Virus record (IMG/VR): IMGVR_UViG_3300037087_000760
Location: 124,001 to 188,000 of that record
Direction: 5' to 3' (one strand)
DNA: 64,000 nt
Source: a virus
In this document: positions 25,143-32,659 of the stretch, one piece after another
Layout of the letters: every line of letters starts with the position of its first letter
How positions within the stretch are numbered: the stretch's first letter is position 1
Translations under genes and position numbers: made by a program
Notes under the pieces: model-generated
What the model saw: only the letters and a program-made list of their open reading frames with translations
Database searches by the model: none
What the model was told of the DNA's origin: nothing

Positions 25143-25774
25143 TGTTTGATATAAATAATTTCTTAGAAGGATATGACTTTCTTCTCAATAAAATGTTTCA
25201 AATCTTCGAATTAAAAAAGAAATACTCAACAAAAGTATTACTTAATTTGGATTTGAAAGACGCCTATCTTACTTTTGATAAACATCCCAACGGTAAAATT
25301 GAAATTAATCTAAGGAATAAGCAATTCGGGGGAGCCCCTGTTTGTGGTGTATTCAATGATGAAATAGATCAGCCATTGGAGATTTTTGAAAAGAATTTAA
25401 AAGAATTTCAAGAGGATTTTCTAAAAAAGAAAAAAGAAGAAGAAGCTGATATTACCAAAAAGGGATTTACTGAATTACAGTCAATTACAATCGGATTAAA
25501 AACTTATCCACAAATTAAGATTATAAAGAGTACTGGTATAATTGATTTTAGAACCAGTAAAATGATAAAATGTTCTTGGGAAAGACCAATTGAGAAATCA
25601 ACGGCTGATAAATTATTGAAACTAAAAAAAAGAGATCTGGTTTTAACCGATGGTGATGTGAATTTTATTTGTCATAAGATAAGTAAAATCGAATTAATAA
25701 CAAATAAAACATCAGCAGGAACGAATGTTTGTTTCGGTATGACCATTGAATTTAAAAATGGAGAAAGGAAATGA
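25142..25774 (+). CDS. Hypothetical protein
   Basis: 210 residues, alpha/beta. The N-terminal helical part (LLNKMFQIFELKKKYSTKV) is followed by strand-rich segments. Not recognised; part of the run leading to clpP. Confidence 0.45.
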   Translation: MFDINNFLEGYDFLLNKMFQIFELKKKYSTKVLLNLDLKDAYLTFDKHPNGKIEINLRNKQFGGAPVCGVFNDEIDQPLEIFEKNLKEFQEDFLKKKKEEEADITKKGFTELQSITIGLKTYPQIKIIKSTGIIDFRTSKMIKCSWERPIEKSTADKLLKLKKRDLVLTDGDVNFICHKISKIELITNKTSAGTNVCFGMTIEFKNGERK

Positions 25775-25777
25775 TGT

Positions 25778-26179
25778 ATGGACAACAGGAGAGAAATATT
25801 AGAACAGAGGATTGAAGAACTTAAAAAGAAAAGAGGGGTTGATTGGGTAAGTCCTTATGATCCTGAACTTGGATTTGTAACAGAAGCTGATGAAATTAGA
25901 AAAATTGTTTTAAATGCTCATAAAACAGGTGATACTTCCGAATTGAATAAAATTCATCCAGATAGAGATTTTGTGGGATTATATCCTGAGGAAATGAAAA
26001 CTTATGATAAGGATGGTAAAATAATTGATTTAAAAGATCTTCTCAAAAAAGATCCTTTCTTAGCTATACTTCTTAAAGATAGAAAAAGACTTAAAGAAAA
26101 ATTAATAGAGGATGAACAACAAATAGAAAAATTACAAAAAGAACTGAACGATCTCAAAGAACAGTTAAAAAAACAATAA
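25778..26179 (+). CDS. Hypothetical coiled-coil protein
   Basis: 133 residues. The C-terminal 45 residues form a Lys/Glu/Gln coil. The middle part VDWVSPYDPELGF is not recognised. It lies 7 nt before clpP. Confidence 0.45.
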   Translation: MDNRREILEQRIEELKKKRGVDWVSPYDPELGFVTEADEIRKIVLNAHKTGDTSELNKIHPDRDFVGLYPEEMKTYDKDGKIIDLKDLLKKDPFLAILLKDRKRLKEKLIEDEQQIEKLQKELNDLKEQLKKQ

Positions 26180-26186
26180 ACGAAAT

Positions 26187-26858
26187 ATGGACGAATTCAC
26201 AAAATATGCTACCCGACATATGGGTATTAACAGTTTAACACTGGATAAATATAAATCAATAGCCTCAAATTACATTTCACCAACTATTATTGAAGAAAGA
26301 CAACTCAATGTTGTTACGATGGATGTGTTTTCACGATTGATGATGGATAGAATTATTTTTTTGGGTGTTCCCATTGATGATTATGTTGCTAATATCATTC
26401 AAGCACAATTATTATTCTTAGAATCGGTTGATAGTGGTAAAGATATTCAAATTTATCTTAACAGTCCGGGTGGATCTGTTTACGCTGGACTTGGTATCTA
26501 CGATACAATGCAATATATCAACTCAGAGGTTGCTACTATTTGTACAGGTATGGCCGCCTCAATGGCCGCCATTCTTTTATGTGCCGGAACAAATGGTAAG
26601 AGAACTGCTTTACAACATTCTCGTATTTTGATCCATCAACCTATGGGAATGGCTGAAGGTCAAGCATCAGATATGGAGATCACAGTTAAAGAAATTAATA
26701 AACTCAAAAAAGAGTTATACGAAATCATAGCTTTACATTCTGGTCAGACTTTTAAAAAAGTGGAGAAAGATTCGGATCGTGATTATTGGATGACTTCAAT
26801 CGAAGCTAAGAATTATGGTATTATTGATGAAATCCTTGAGAAGAAAATAGTCGGATAA
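26187..26858 (+). CDS. clpP: ClpP serine protease
   Basis: 223 residues, full length. The catalytic triad is readable: Ser in TGMAASMAAILL, His in ILIHQPMG and Asp in KDSDRDYWM. The LNSPGGSVYAGLGIYDTMQ region before the Ser is typical. It forms the barrel of an ATP-dependent protease with a host Clp ATPase; no ClpX/A is seen here. In phages ClpP can also act in head maturation, but no capsid scaffold gene is adjacent. Confidence 0.95.
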   Translation: MDEFTKYATRHMGINSLTLDKYKSIASNYISPTIIEERQLNVVTMDVFSRLMMDRIIFLGVPIDDYVANIIQAQLLFLESVDSGKDIQIYLNSPGGSVYAGLGIYDTMQYINSEVATICTGMAASMAAILLCAGTNGKRTALQHSRILIHQPMGMAEGQASDMEITVKEINKLKKELYEIIALHSGQTFKKVEKDSDRDYWMTSIEAKNYGIIDEILEKKIVG

Positions 26859-26889
26859 TTTTTTTATTCAATAATATTTCTTATATTTG
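26859..26889 (+). promoter_or_regulatory. Promoter downstream of clpP
   Basis: TTTTTTTATT followed by TATATTTG, 17 nt before the ATG at 26906. It probably drives the small genes and the TonB-dependent receptor. Confidence 0.65.
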
Positions 26890-26905
26890 AGGAAATAAGA
26901 AAATT

Positions 26906-27214
26906 ATGAAGATAAGAATTCAAGTGATTGAAAATAGTAATGAGTCACTATCAATATCCTATACTTTACAGAAACTAACCTTAGTTGGTTGGGTTAATTT
27001 ACAATTATCTGATGTCTGGAAAGAAAAACTTCCCTATTTAGATGGAATTTCACCCATCCGATTCTTCGGAAAGGCCGGGAGTAGTTGTACTGATTCAGAA
27101 AAAGCTAAAACAGTCAAGACTTTTTTGAATAAATCCAAATATCTTGATGATTCTATGTACGAACTAATTTTTGGTTATAAACCTATACATAAGAAAGTTA
27201 GTTATCTCTATTAA
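26906..27214 (+). CDS. Hypothetical protein
   Basis: 102 residues, first gene after a promoter. A strand-rich start (MKIRIQVIENSNESLSISYT) and IRFFGKAGSSCTDSEKAKTV. Not recognised. Confidence 0.45.
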   Translation: MKIRIQVIENSNESLSISYTLQKLTLVGWVNLQLSDVWKEKLPYLDGISPIRFFGKAGSSCTDSEKAKTVKTFLNKSKYLDDSMYELIFGYKPIHKKVSYLY

Positions 27215-27215
27215 G

Positions 27216-27554
27216 ATGAAAAAAGAACCAATTCTTATTACAGAAGATGGTGTACCATACTATGATGAAAATAAGTTGGTCTGGGATACACATGATTTTT
27301 CCTCTGGTGATCCTGCTATAATAGTTAATCCTACATTTTTAGATCAAACACCTGTAAAATATGCTAAAAATATTGATCGAATGTTTTTTCATAGTAAGAA
27401 AAAAGCATTGGAATATATGAAAGATAACATAAGATTTTTAGCTTTGACTGACATTGATAAACTATCAAATGGTATTAATGAAGGAAATATAATTATCAAT
27501 AGAAAAGATTTAATAAAATTACTCAGAAAAAGAATAAACGATGAAAACTGTTAG
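27216..27554 (+). CDS. Hypothetical protein
   Basis: 112 residues from the ATG at 27216, directly after the previous stop; longer in-frame starts would overlap that gene. MKKEPILITEDGVPYYDENK, then a helical end. Not recognised. Confidence 0.45.
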   Translation: MKKEPILITEDGVPYYDENKLVWDTHDFSSGDPAIIVNPTFLDQTPVKYAKNIDRMFFHSKKKALEYMKDNIRFLALTDIDKLSNGINEGNIIINRKDLIKLLRKRINDENC

Positions 27555-27831
27555 TATACCAGCTAATGTTCATTTACCCAAGGTCGAAGTCGAAATCGAT
27601 CCACTTGATGTCTTAAAAGAATTAGAGGAAGAATTTTTAGATAAATATGGATGGATTGAAAAAAAAGGAAAGAAATATTTTTTAATGTATCCAGAACTCA
27701 GCTTTGATGAAAAGAGTTATCAAGTACGTCAAGTATCTACGAATGAAGTGAAATTTATTGATGCTATTCATACGATGCAAACTTTTTTACAAGAAAAAAA
27801 TAAGAAATCAAAATCAAAACCAAAATCTTAA
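27541..27831 (+). CDS. Hypothetical protein
   Basis: 96 residues with an acidic helix (PLDVLKELEEEFLDKYGWI) and a Lys/Ser-rich tail. Overlaps its upstream neighbour by 14 nt. Not recognised. Confidence 0.45.
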   Translation: MKTVSIPANVHLPKVEVEIDPLDVLKELEEEFLDKYGWIEKKGKKYFLMYPELSFDEKSYQVRQVSTNEVKFIDAIHTMQTFLQEKNKKSKSKPKS

Positions 27832-27844
27832 CAAAAAACTCACA

Positions 27845-29890
27845 ATGAAAAAACTCGCAATTATTTTTATGTCATTACTATTTGTAGTAATGGTTGGTTA
27901 TTCTCAGAAATTCAATCCTGATTCGGGATACAGATTAACAAAGGATACCTTACAATTAAATGAGGTTACTATCAGTTCCTTTCTTCCATACCAAGCAACA
28001 ACCTTGATGCCAATCACTTTTAAGAATTTATATAAAGCTGATTTGGGATTGAAAAATTATGGTCAAGAACCAAGTAGGATTTTAAATACCACTCCATCTA
28101 TAACCACTTATTCGGAATCAGGTGGTGATTGGGGTTATTCTTATATAAGATTAAGAGGTATTGATCAAACCAGAATAAACACCACTCTTAATGGTGTTCC
28201 AATGAATGAACCAGAGGATCAAGGATGTTATTTCTCAAATTATCCTGATTTTCTTCAGTCTGTTGATATGTTACAAATACAGAGAGGAACAGGAATGACT
28301 AAAAATGGGTCAGCCAGTTATGTTGGAAGTATGAATTTCGAATCATATAAACCATCTACATCAAGTGTAGGGGCCTTTTTCGGAGCTGGATCATTCGGAT
28401 CAACCAAAATTTCAATGAATACTGAACAAAATTGGAAAAAAGGTGGGTTATATGCTTCATTTTCTGACCTTGAAACAAAAGGTTATAAATATCATTCTGG
28501 TAATCATTCCAGAAGTGCTTTTCTTGTGGGAAATTATACAACTGGAAGAAATCAATTTAAATTTGTTGGTTTTGCTGGTGAACAAATGAACCAATTAGCT
28601 TGGTTGGGTGTTCCAATAGATAGTATCAATTTAGACCGTAGATATAACACTTGTACCACTCGTGAAAATGATCATTTTAATCAATATCATTTGCAATTTC
28701 ATCACACCTATATTATAGATAATAAATCCAGATTTAATTATTGTGTCTATTATAATTATTTGAATGGTTTCTATACTTATGATGGAATTCATAATGGAAC
28801 ATGGGATACTATATCATCTGGTAAATATAATTTATATGCATATCATCTTTATTCTAACTTCTTAGGTACTAATGTAAACTATTATATTAAACTTGGACCA
28901 TTGGATTTTTATACAGGGGTTAATGGTTCTAAGTATGATAGGGAACATCATGGAACAACAAATGATATCTATACTTACAAAAATACAGGATTCAGAGATG
29001 ATTTAAGTGGATTTGTTAAAGGTATTTTAAACGCTGGAAGTTTCAATTTTTATGGTGATGTTCAATATCGTTATACTACTTTTGTTTATAATGGTGATGT
29101 TTATCTACAACATTTTATTTGGAATTTTCTGAATTATAGTGTTGGTGTTGAATATAAAGCCAAACACAACATCCTTTATTATTCCATTGGTAAAACACAT
29201 CGAGAACCTATTCGTAATGATATGTTTGGTGGTTATGATAATCTATCGTCTGATCCTCTTGGAAAAGCTGTTTTTTATGATTTAAAACCAGAATCAGTAT
29301 TGGATCAGGAATTTGGCTATCGTTATATCATAGGAAATTTAAATTTGAACATCAATCTATATTATATGTTATTCAAAGATGAATTAGTATTAACGGGAGC
29401 TTACGGGCCAACAGGATTACCACTTCATGAAAATGTAGATAACAGTTTCAGGTCAGGATTTGAATTCGATTTTAAATACAGATGGAAATTTGGATTAACA
29501 TTACTTCAAAATGTATCCTATAATTATAGTAAAATAACATGGACAAATAAACAAACAACTCCTGTCTTAACACCAGAATGGCTATCAAATACTGAAGTAA
29601 ATTATAATTACAAATGGTTTATAATCGGTTTGAGTGGTAGGTATCAAAGTTGGTCTTATATTGATCAAAGAAACAACTTCACCATTCCAAGTTTTTATAC
29701 ACTGAATGCTATGATTGGATTAAAATGGTCATGGGGAGAATGGGATATTTATTTGAATAACATAACTGATCAAAAAACTTTATCGAGTGGTATGGTTTCT
29801 GGTGATGGGACTCCTTATAATCAATTTATTCCTCTGTATTATGTGAATGCACCATTTAATTTCTTTACTGGACTTAAATTTAAAATGTAA
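27845..29890 (+). CDS. TonB-dependent outer-membrane receptor
   Basis: 681 residues from the ATG at 27845. Signal peptide MKKLAIIFMSLLFVVMVGYS, then a TonB-box-like NEVTISSF. The plug domain follows: IRLRGIDQTRINTTLNGVPM, then VDMLQIQRGTGMT. The rest is about 500 residues of alternating beta-barrel strands ending in YVNAPFNFFTGLKFKM. It appears intact, with no frameshift. The family imports metal complexes, vitamins or glycans using the host TonB system. No SusD-like partner is adjacent. In a phage it could change the host surface (superinfection exclusion) or supply a nutrient; both are inference. Confidence 0.9.
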   Translation: MKKLAIIFMSLLFVVMVGYSQKFNPDSGYRLTKDTLQLNEVTISSFLPYQATTLMPITFKNLYKADLGLKNYGQEPSRILNTTPSITTYSESGGDWGYSYIRLRGIDQTRINTTLNGVPMNEPEDQGCYFSNYPDFLQSVDMLQIQRGTGMTKNGSASYVGSMNFESYKPSTSSVGAFFGAGSFGSTKISMNTEQNWKKGGLYASFSDLETKGYKYHSGNHSRSAFLVGNYTTGRNQFKFVGFAGEQMNQLAWLGVPIDSINLDRRYNTCTTRENDHFNQYHLQFHHTYIIDNKSRFNYCVYYNYLNGFYTYDGIHNGTWDTISSGKYNLYAYHLYSNFLGTNVNYYIKLGPLDFYTGVNGSKYDREHHGTTNDIYTYKNTGFRDDLSGFVKGILNAGSFNFYGDVQYRYTTFVYNGDVYLQHFIWNFLNYSVGVEYKAKHNILYYSIGKTHREPIRNDMFGGYDNLSSDPLGKAVFYDLKPESVLDQEFGYRYIIGNLNLNINLYYMLFKDELVLTGAYGPTGLPLHENVDNSFRSGFEFDFKYRWKFGLTLLQNVSYNYSKITWTNKQTTPVLTPEWLSNTEVNYNYKWFIIGLSGRYQSWSYIDQRNNFTIPSFYTLNAMIGLKWSWGEWDIYLNNITDQKTLSSGMVSGDGTPYNQFIPLYYVNAPFNFFTGLKFKM

Positions 29891-30183
29891 TGAAAACGGA
29901 AGAAGCCATTAAAATTATAAAGTTAAATGAAAGAAAACCGAGATTCACCAAGAAAGGTGGTTTTATGGTTTCTTTTGAGAAAAAAGAGGGTCATATTTTA
30001 GCATCTCATCATTTTCCTGATAAACATACTGGTGAACCATTGATTCGAACTGAGGAAGAAGCTTGGAATTTAGCTAAAAGATTTGCCACATCTACTGATG
30101 ATTCATATGTAAATATATATGTAACCGATAGTGAATGGCGTCCAGTAAAAGGATATTACGAAAAAACAATCAGGAGATATTAA
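29890..30183 (+). CDS. Hypothetical protein
   Basis: 97 residues, sharing its first base with the receptor stop. Centre: FMVSFEKKEGHILASHHFPD and EEEAWNLAKRFA. Small alpha/beta protein, not recognised. Confidence 0.45.
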   Translation: MKTEEAIKIIKLNERKPRFTKKGGFMVSFEKKEGHILASHHFPDKHTGEPLIRTEEEAWNLAKRFATSTDDSYVNIYVTDSEWRPVKGYYEKTIRRY

Positions 30184-30377
30184 TGATGGAGAAAACATGG
30201 AAAGATCTCAACGAAGATCAAAAAATAAAATACAAAGAATATTGTGATAACAAATATGGTAAAACCGTTGTATTTTGTGAAACAGGTGAGCCTTTGTATT
30301 TTGATGAAAATATAAATTTAAGAATGTCATGGGTCGTTATCGAATTACTCTTTGGTAATTTAGAACCATTATTTTAA
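30183..30377 (+). CDS. Hypothetical protein
   Basis: 64 residues from the ATG overlapping the previous stop (MMEKTWKDLNEDQKIKYKEY). Acidic-basic helix followed by a hydrophobic end. Not recognised. Confidence 0.4.
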   Translation: MMEKTWKDLNEDQKIKYKEYCDNKYGKTVVFCETGEPLYFDENINLRMSWVVIELLFGNLEPLF

Positions 30378-30408
30378 TTGAAACTTCGTTCTAAAAATAT
30401 ATATAATT

Positions 30409-30492
30409 GGCTGGGTGGCGGAACTGGTAGACGCGCGGGACTTAAAATCCCGTTCCTGTATGGGAGTGTGGGTTCAATTCCCATCCCGGCTA
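30409..30492 (+). tRNA. tRNA-Leu(TAA)
   Basis: Complete class II cloverleaf: acceptor GGCTGGG/CCCGGCT, anticodon stem CGGGA/TCCCG with loop CTTAAAA, long variable arm, T arm GTGGG-TTCAATT-CCCAT. No encoded CCA. Confidence 0.93.
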
Positions 30493-30493
30493 C

Positions 30494-30604
30494 AATCTCT
30501 GACATGGCACCCACTCTAAGGGACCAATACGAAAAGTTTGGGAGCTATCTGGAACAAGGCCGGAAGGCAGAAGGGATGGTAGTGGGGAGCCTAAATCAGA
30601 GATT
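30494..30604 (+). ncRNA. Structured small RNA, possibly SRP-like
   Basis: The ends pair over 9 bp (AATCTCTGA/TCAGAGATT) and run into a T6 tract, so the RNA ends as a terminator. Inside are GGC-A-CCCACT paired with AGTGGG-GA-GCC and CTATC paired with GATGG. The tip reads ACAAGGCC-GGAA-GGCAGAAGG. A GGAA tetraloop on a three-pair stem with an asymmetric internal loop is the signature of the 4.5S SRP RNA tip, but the conserved AGCAG reads AGAAG. It starts 2 nt after tRNA-Leu. SRP-like is a hypothesis only. Confidence 0.4.
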
Positions 30605-30627
30605 TTTTAAATATTTTTATCAAATAA

Positions 30628-30659
30628 TTTTTTTTATTCAGAAATTTGACATAATTTTG
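30628..30659 (+). promoter_or_regulatory. Promoter of the large structured RNA
   Basis: A run of eight T and ATTC is followed by TAATTTTG at the usual spacing. Transcription should begin at about 30666 with no ORF following for over 1 kb. Confidence 0.6.
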
Positions 30660-31074
30660 TAGTCCCTTGTTTGATAAAGAGTGTGAGTCAAAGGAAACAA
30701 TAAAGATTTTTAAGTCTTGAGTTCCGGCTGTAAAGGTAGCATACTCTTGTTCTTTGATTTAATGATGAAAAAGTTAGTTCTCGAAGATTAACGGCACCAG
30801 AAAGGTGTACGACACTCGTTGAGAGTGTACGATACTAAGAGGTGTATCAGAATCTTTGAAACGGGTATAAACCCGTTTGGGGAGGCGAGCAGCCGAACCA
30901 AATACAAACTCATATAACTCCGGCCCGCAAGTCGGATGAAAATTGAGTATTCAGTTTTGCGGAACTGTTGGGATAGCTAACATAAATTTATTTGTTGTGG
31001 TGATAAGTCCAAATCGATATGATTTAGTTCAGGAAGTATCGGACTAATTTGGTGAAAAACAAACACAACAACAC

Positions 31075-31136
31075 GGACAGGTAGCTTAAGAGAGAGCCGT
31101 ATCAACGAGACGGTGGTTTAAACCCACCTCTGTCCA
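31075..31136 (+). tRNA. tRNA-like element inside the large RNA (degenerate)
   Basis: Acceptor GGACAGG/TCTGTCC, D-like arm GCTT/GAGC and T arm GGTGG-TTTAAAC-CCACC are present. The anticodon stem-loop CCGT-ATCAACGAG-ACGG has a 9-nt loop, lacks U33 and leaves no variable loop. At 62 nt it is too short for a normal tRNA. Probably a tRNA mimic or relic. Confidence 0.35.
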
Positions 31137-31309
31137 CAATATAAAGGGTGCAAAACTTGTTTTAACAATGTTTTTCGGGACGGTTTAGTTAAATCGGTTA
31201 TTCTTAACCAGCCCTTCTTAGAAAATTAGAAGAATCTGATACCCGATGGTGTATAGGATACCCGAAGTACAAGGGATGATCGGTGGCAACACAATCAACT
31301 TCTTTTAAC

Positions 31310-31440
31310 GAGTGTATTAGTGTAACGAAAGCACAGGCTGTTTGATGTTAGAGTAAGTTTTAGACGGCGGTCTTGGTCATTAGATTGACAAAACTGAAAT
31401 ATCGTAGGTCGGATGAGGGTTCAAATCCCTCATACATTCC
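31310..31440 (+). tRNA. Long tRNA-like element inside the large RNA
   Basis: Acceptor-like GAGTGTA/TACATTC, D arm GTGT-AACGAAA-GCAC and T arm GAGGG-TTCAAAT-CCCTC are clear. About 80 nt lie between the D and T arms and no anticodon arm can be assigned. Either an insertion-bearing tRNA or a tRNA-like domain of the large RNA. Confidence 0.35.
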
Positions 31441-31713
31441 AAAAGGTGATGTGATGGAATAGTTTTTTCCATCCTGTTTTAAGGAGAGAACATTTGAGGA
31501 TAAAGCGAGCCTACATCACAAACAGGATCACCAAATAAGGTGAGGGAAACAAAGTAGAGTACCTTTTCTTCGGATTGAGGCCTTCGGGCCGAGGGAAATG
31601 ACCTGTTCTCCCTCAACTTTTTTAAAAAACGAAATTAAATTAAACTTTTTGAAAAAAAAGTTCTAAAATAGAAAAAAGAGACTTTATAAGTTAAATATAT
31701 AATAAAAAAACAT

Positions 31714-31784
31714 ATCCAGTAGGAACGTAAGTTCCGTTTTGGGACGCTCAGCGACCCAGAGGGGAAAACTCCCCGCAACTGGAT
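31714..31784 (+). ncRNA. Cloverleaf-like four-way junction RNA
   Basis: ATCCAGT pairs with ACTGGAT and encloses three hairpins: GGAAC-GTAA-GTTCC, TGGG-ACGCTCAGCG-ACCCA and GGGG-AAAAC-TCCCC. It is not a tRNA (no T loop or anticodon loop). It ends 12 nt before the attenuator leader ORF, so it may be part of that 5' leader. Confidence 0.5.
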
Positions 31785-31796
31785 AAACTTTTTGAA

Positions 31797-31967
31797 ATGA
31801 TTATGACACAGAACATCCAAAATATGATTATTAATCAGATACCCGGTAAAAATACCGATTGGATGAACTTTGTCTATAACGAATATAGAAAAAACCCAAT
31901 CGGAAACGATTGGGTTTTTTTGTTTTATATGTCCACCATAGTTTTTAACTGGTGTTCTTTGAAATAA
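31797..31967 (+). CDS. Attenuator leader peptide rich in Gln, Asn, Ile, Met
   Basis: A 56-residue ORF starting MIMTQNIQNMIINQIPG. Residues 5-15 are only Gln, Asn, Ile and Met, using CAG, AAC, ATC, CAA, AAT, ATG, ATT, ATT, AAT, CAG, ATA: every sense codon for these four amino acids. The tRNAs downstream decode exactly these four amino acids. The ORF runs through the attenuator hairpins, so only its first part need be functional. This is the layout of amino-acid operon leader peptides, where ribosome stalling selects the antiterminator. Confidence 0.75.
   Translation: MIMTQNIQNMIINQIPGKNTDWMNFVYNEYRKNPIGNDWVFLFYMSTIVFNWCSLK
31844..31903 (+). promoter_or_regulatory. Attenuator: pause hairpin and antiterminator
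   Basis: Segment 1 (CGGTA, 31844) pairs with segment 2 (TACCG, 31853). Segment 2 extended (CCGATTGG, 31855-31862) is also perfectly complementary to segment 3 (CCAATCGG, 31896-31903), the 5' arm of the terminator. A ribosome stalled on the Gln/Asn/Ile/Met codons would cover segment 1, leaving 2 to pair with 3. The terminator could then not form. Confidence 0.75.
31893..31921 (+). terminator. Intrinsic terminator of the bL12/tRNA attenuator
   Basis: AACCCAATCG-GAAA-CGATTGGGTT, ten base pairs with a GNRA loop, followed by seven T. Its 5' arm overlaps the antiterminator pairing site. Confidence 0.9.
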
Positions 31968-32044
31968 TGATAAATCATATTCGGATTATAAGTTCAAAAC
32001 TGATAATCTGAACATAAAATGTAAATAAAAATAAATTAGAAACT

Positions 32045-32422
32045 ATGGAAGATTTAAAAAAATTAGCGGATGATCTGAGTAATCTCACCGTATTAGAGTG
32101 TTACCAGTTAGCTAAGATAATGAAAGAAGAATACGGAATAGAATCAAATACAAAAATTGTTGGTGTGAATGTATCACCAGTTCCAACTAAGGTAGTTGAA
32201 ATTGAAAAAACAAGTTTTGATGTGATTCTAAAATCAGCAGGAACAACCAACAAACTTGGTGTTATCAAATCCATCAAAGAAATGACAGGACAAAGTTTAT
32301 TGGAAATTAAGAATCTCGTTGATAATGCACCAGCGAAACTAAAAGAAAATGTAAGTAAAGATGAAGCTATGTCTTTACTGAATATTCTGAAAGAATTAGG
32401 TGCAGAAATTGAAGTTCTTTGA
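32045..32422 (+). CDS. rplL: Ribosomal protein bL12 (L7/L12)
   Basis: 125 residues, full length for bL12. The N-terminal dimerisation helices (LADDLSNLTVLECYQLAKIM) are followed by a short hinge and the C-terminal domain: FDVILKSAGTTNKLGVIKSI, TGQSLLEIKNLVDNAPAKLK and LKELGAEIEVL. This domain contacts translation factors. It lies between the attenuator and the Asn/Ile/Met/Gln tRNA array. A phage copy could replace host bL12 on ribosomes and alter factor recruitment. Confidence 0.95.
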   Translation: MEDLKKLADDLSNLTVLECYQLAKIMKEEYGIESNTKIVGVNVSPVPTKVVEIEKTSFDVILKSAGTTNKLGVIKSIKEMTGQSLLEIKNLVDNAPAKLKENVSKDEAMSLLNILKELGAEIEVL

Positions 32423-32450
32423 AAATAATAAAAAATGTAGTAGCGAGTTT

Positions 32451-32545
32451 GAGTGTTACTTCGTAGCTCAACAGTCGAGCATCAATCAGTTAAATTGAAA
32501 GTTGTGGGTGCGATTCCCACCGAACCCGAAAGGGTAATATCACTC
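32451..32545 (+). tRNA. tRNA-Asn(GTT)-like with hairpin in the acceptor 3' strand
   Basis: D arm GCTC/GAGC, anticodon stem TCAAT/ATTGA with loop CAGTTAA (A instead of U33), T arm GTGGG-TGCGATT-CCCAC. The acceptor TTAC-TTCG pairs with CGAA and GTAA, but CC-CGAAAG-GG is inserted between these two halves on the 3' side. An outer helix GAGTG/CACTC flanks it. Confidence 0.5.
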
Positions 32546-32571
32546 AATGATTATCTCTACATTTTTTTAAT

Positions 32572-32646
32572 GGGTGTGTAGCTCAGTAGCGTTAGAGCGC
32601 GACACTGATAATGTCGAGGTCGTAGGTTCAAGTCCTACCATACCCA
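32572..32646 (+). tRNA. tRNA-Ile(GAT)
   Basis: Canonical: acceptor GGGTGTG/CATACCC, anticodon stem CGACA/TGTCG with loop CTGATAA, T arm GTAGG-TTCAAGT-CCTAC. CCA is encoded at 32647-32649. Confidence 0.93.
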
Positions 32647-32659
32647 CCAAAAATAACAC

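Larger units (their letters stand above)
30661..31626 (+). ncRNA. Large ornate structured RNA (GOLLD/ROOL-like candidate)
   Basis: About 970 nt without a usable ORF, starting after a promoter and ending in a stem and T6 tract. Many helices are visible: AAGAGTGTG/CATACTCTT, CACTC-GTTGA-GAGTG, AAACGGGT-ATAA-ACCCGTTT, GATGGAA/TTCCATC, CCTGTTT/AAACAGG inside GGTGAT/ATCACC, and GGCC-TTCG-GGCC. Two stretches near the 3' half (31075-31136 and 31310-31440) have acceptor-like stems and T arms. Size, phage context, tRNA neighbours and embedded tRNA-like parts are as described for GOLLD and ROOL RNAs. I cannot confirm either class by eye. Confidence 0.5.

Noticed and set aside
30378-30662. 94-codon ORF over tRNA-Leu and the small RNA
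   Set aside because: No start context, covers tRNA-Leu(TAA) and a structured RNA; composition not protein-like.
30661-31440. tmRNA or group I intron
   Set aside because: No matching acceptor ends around a tag reading frame and no group I core (P7) or group II domain V could be found.
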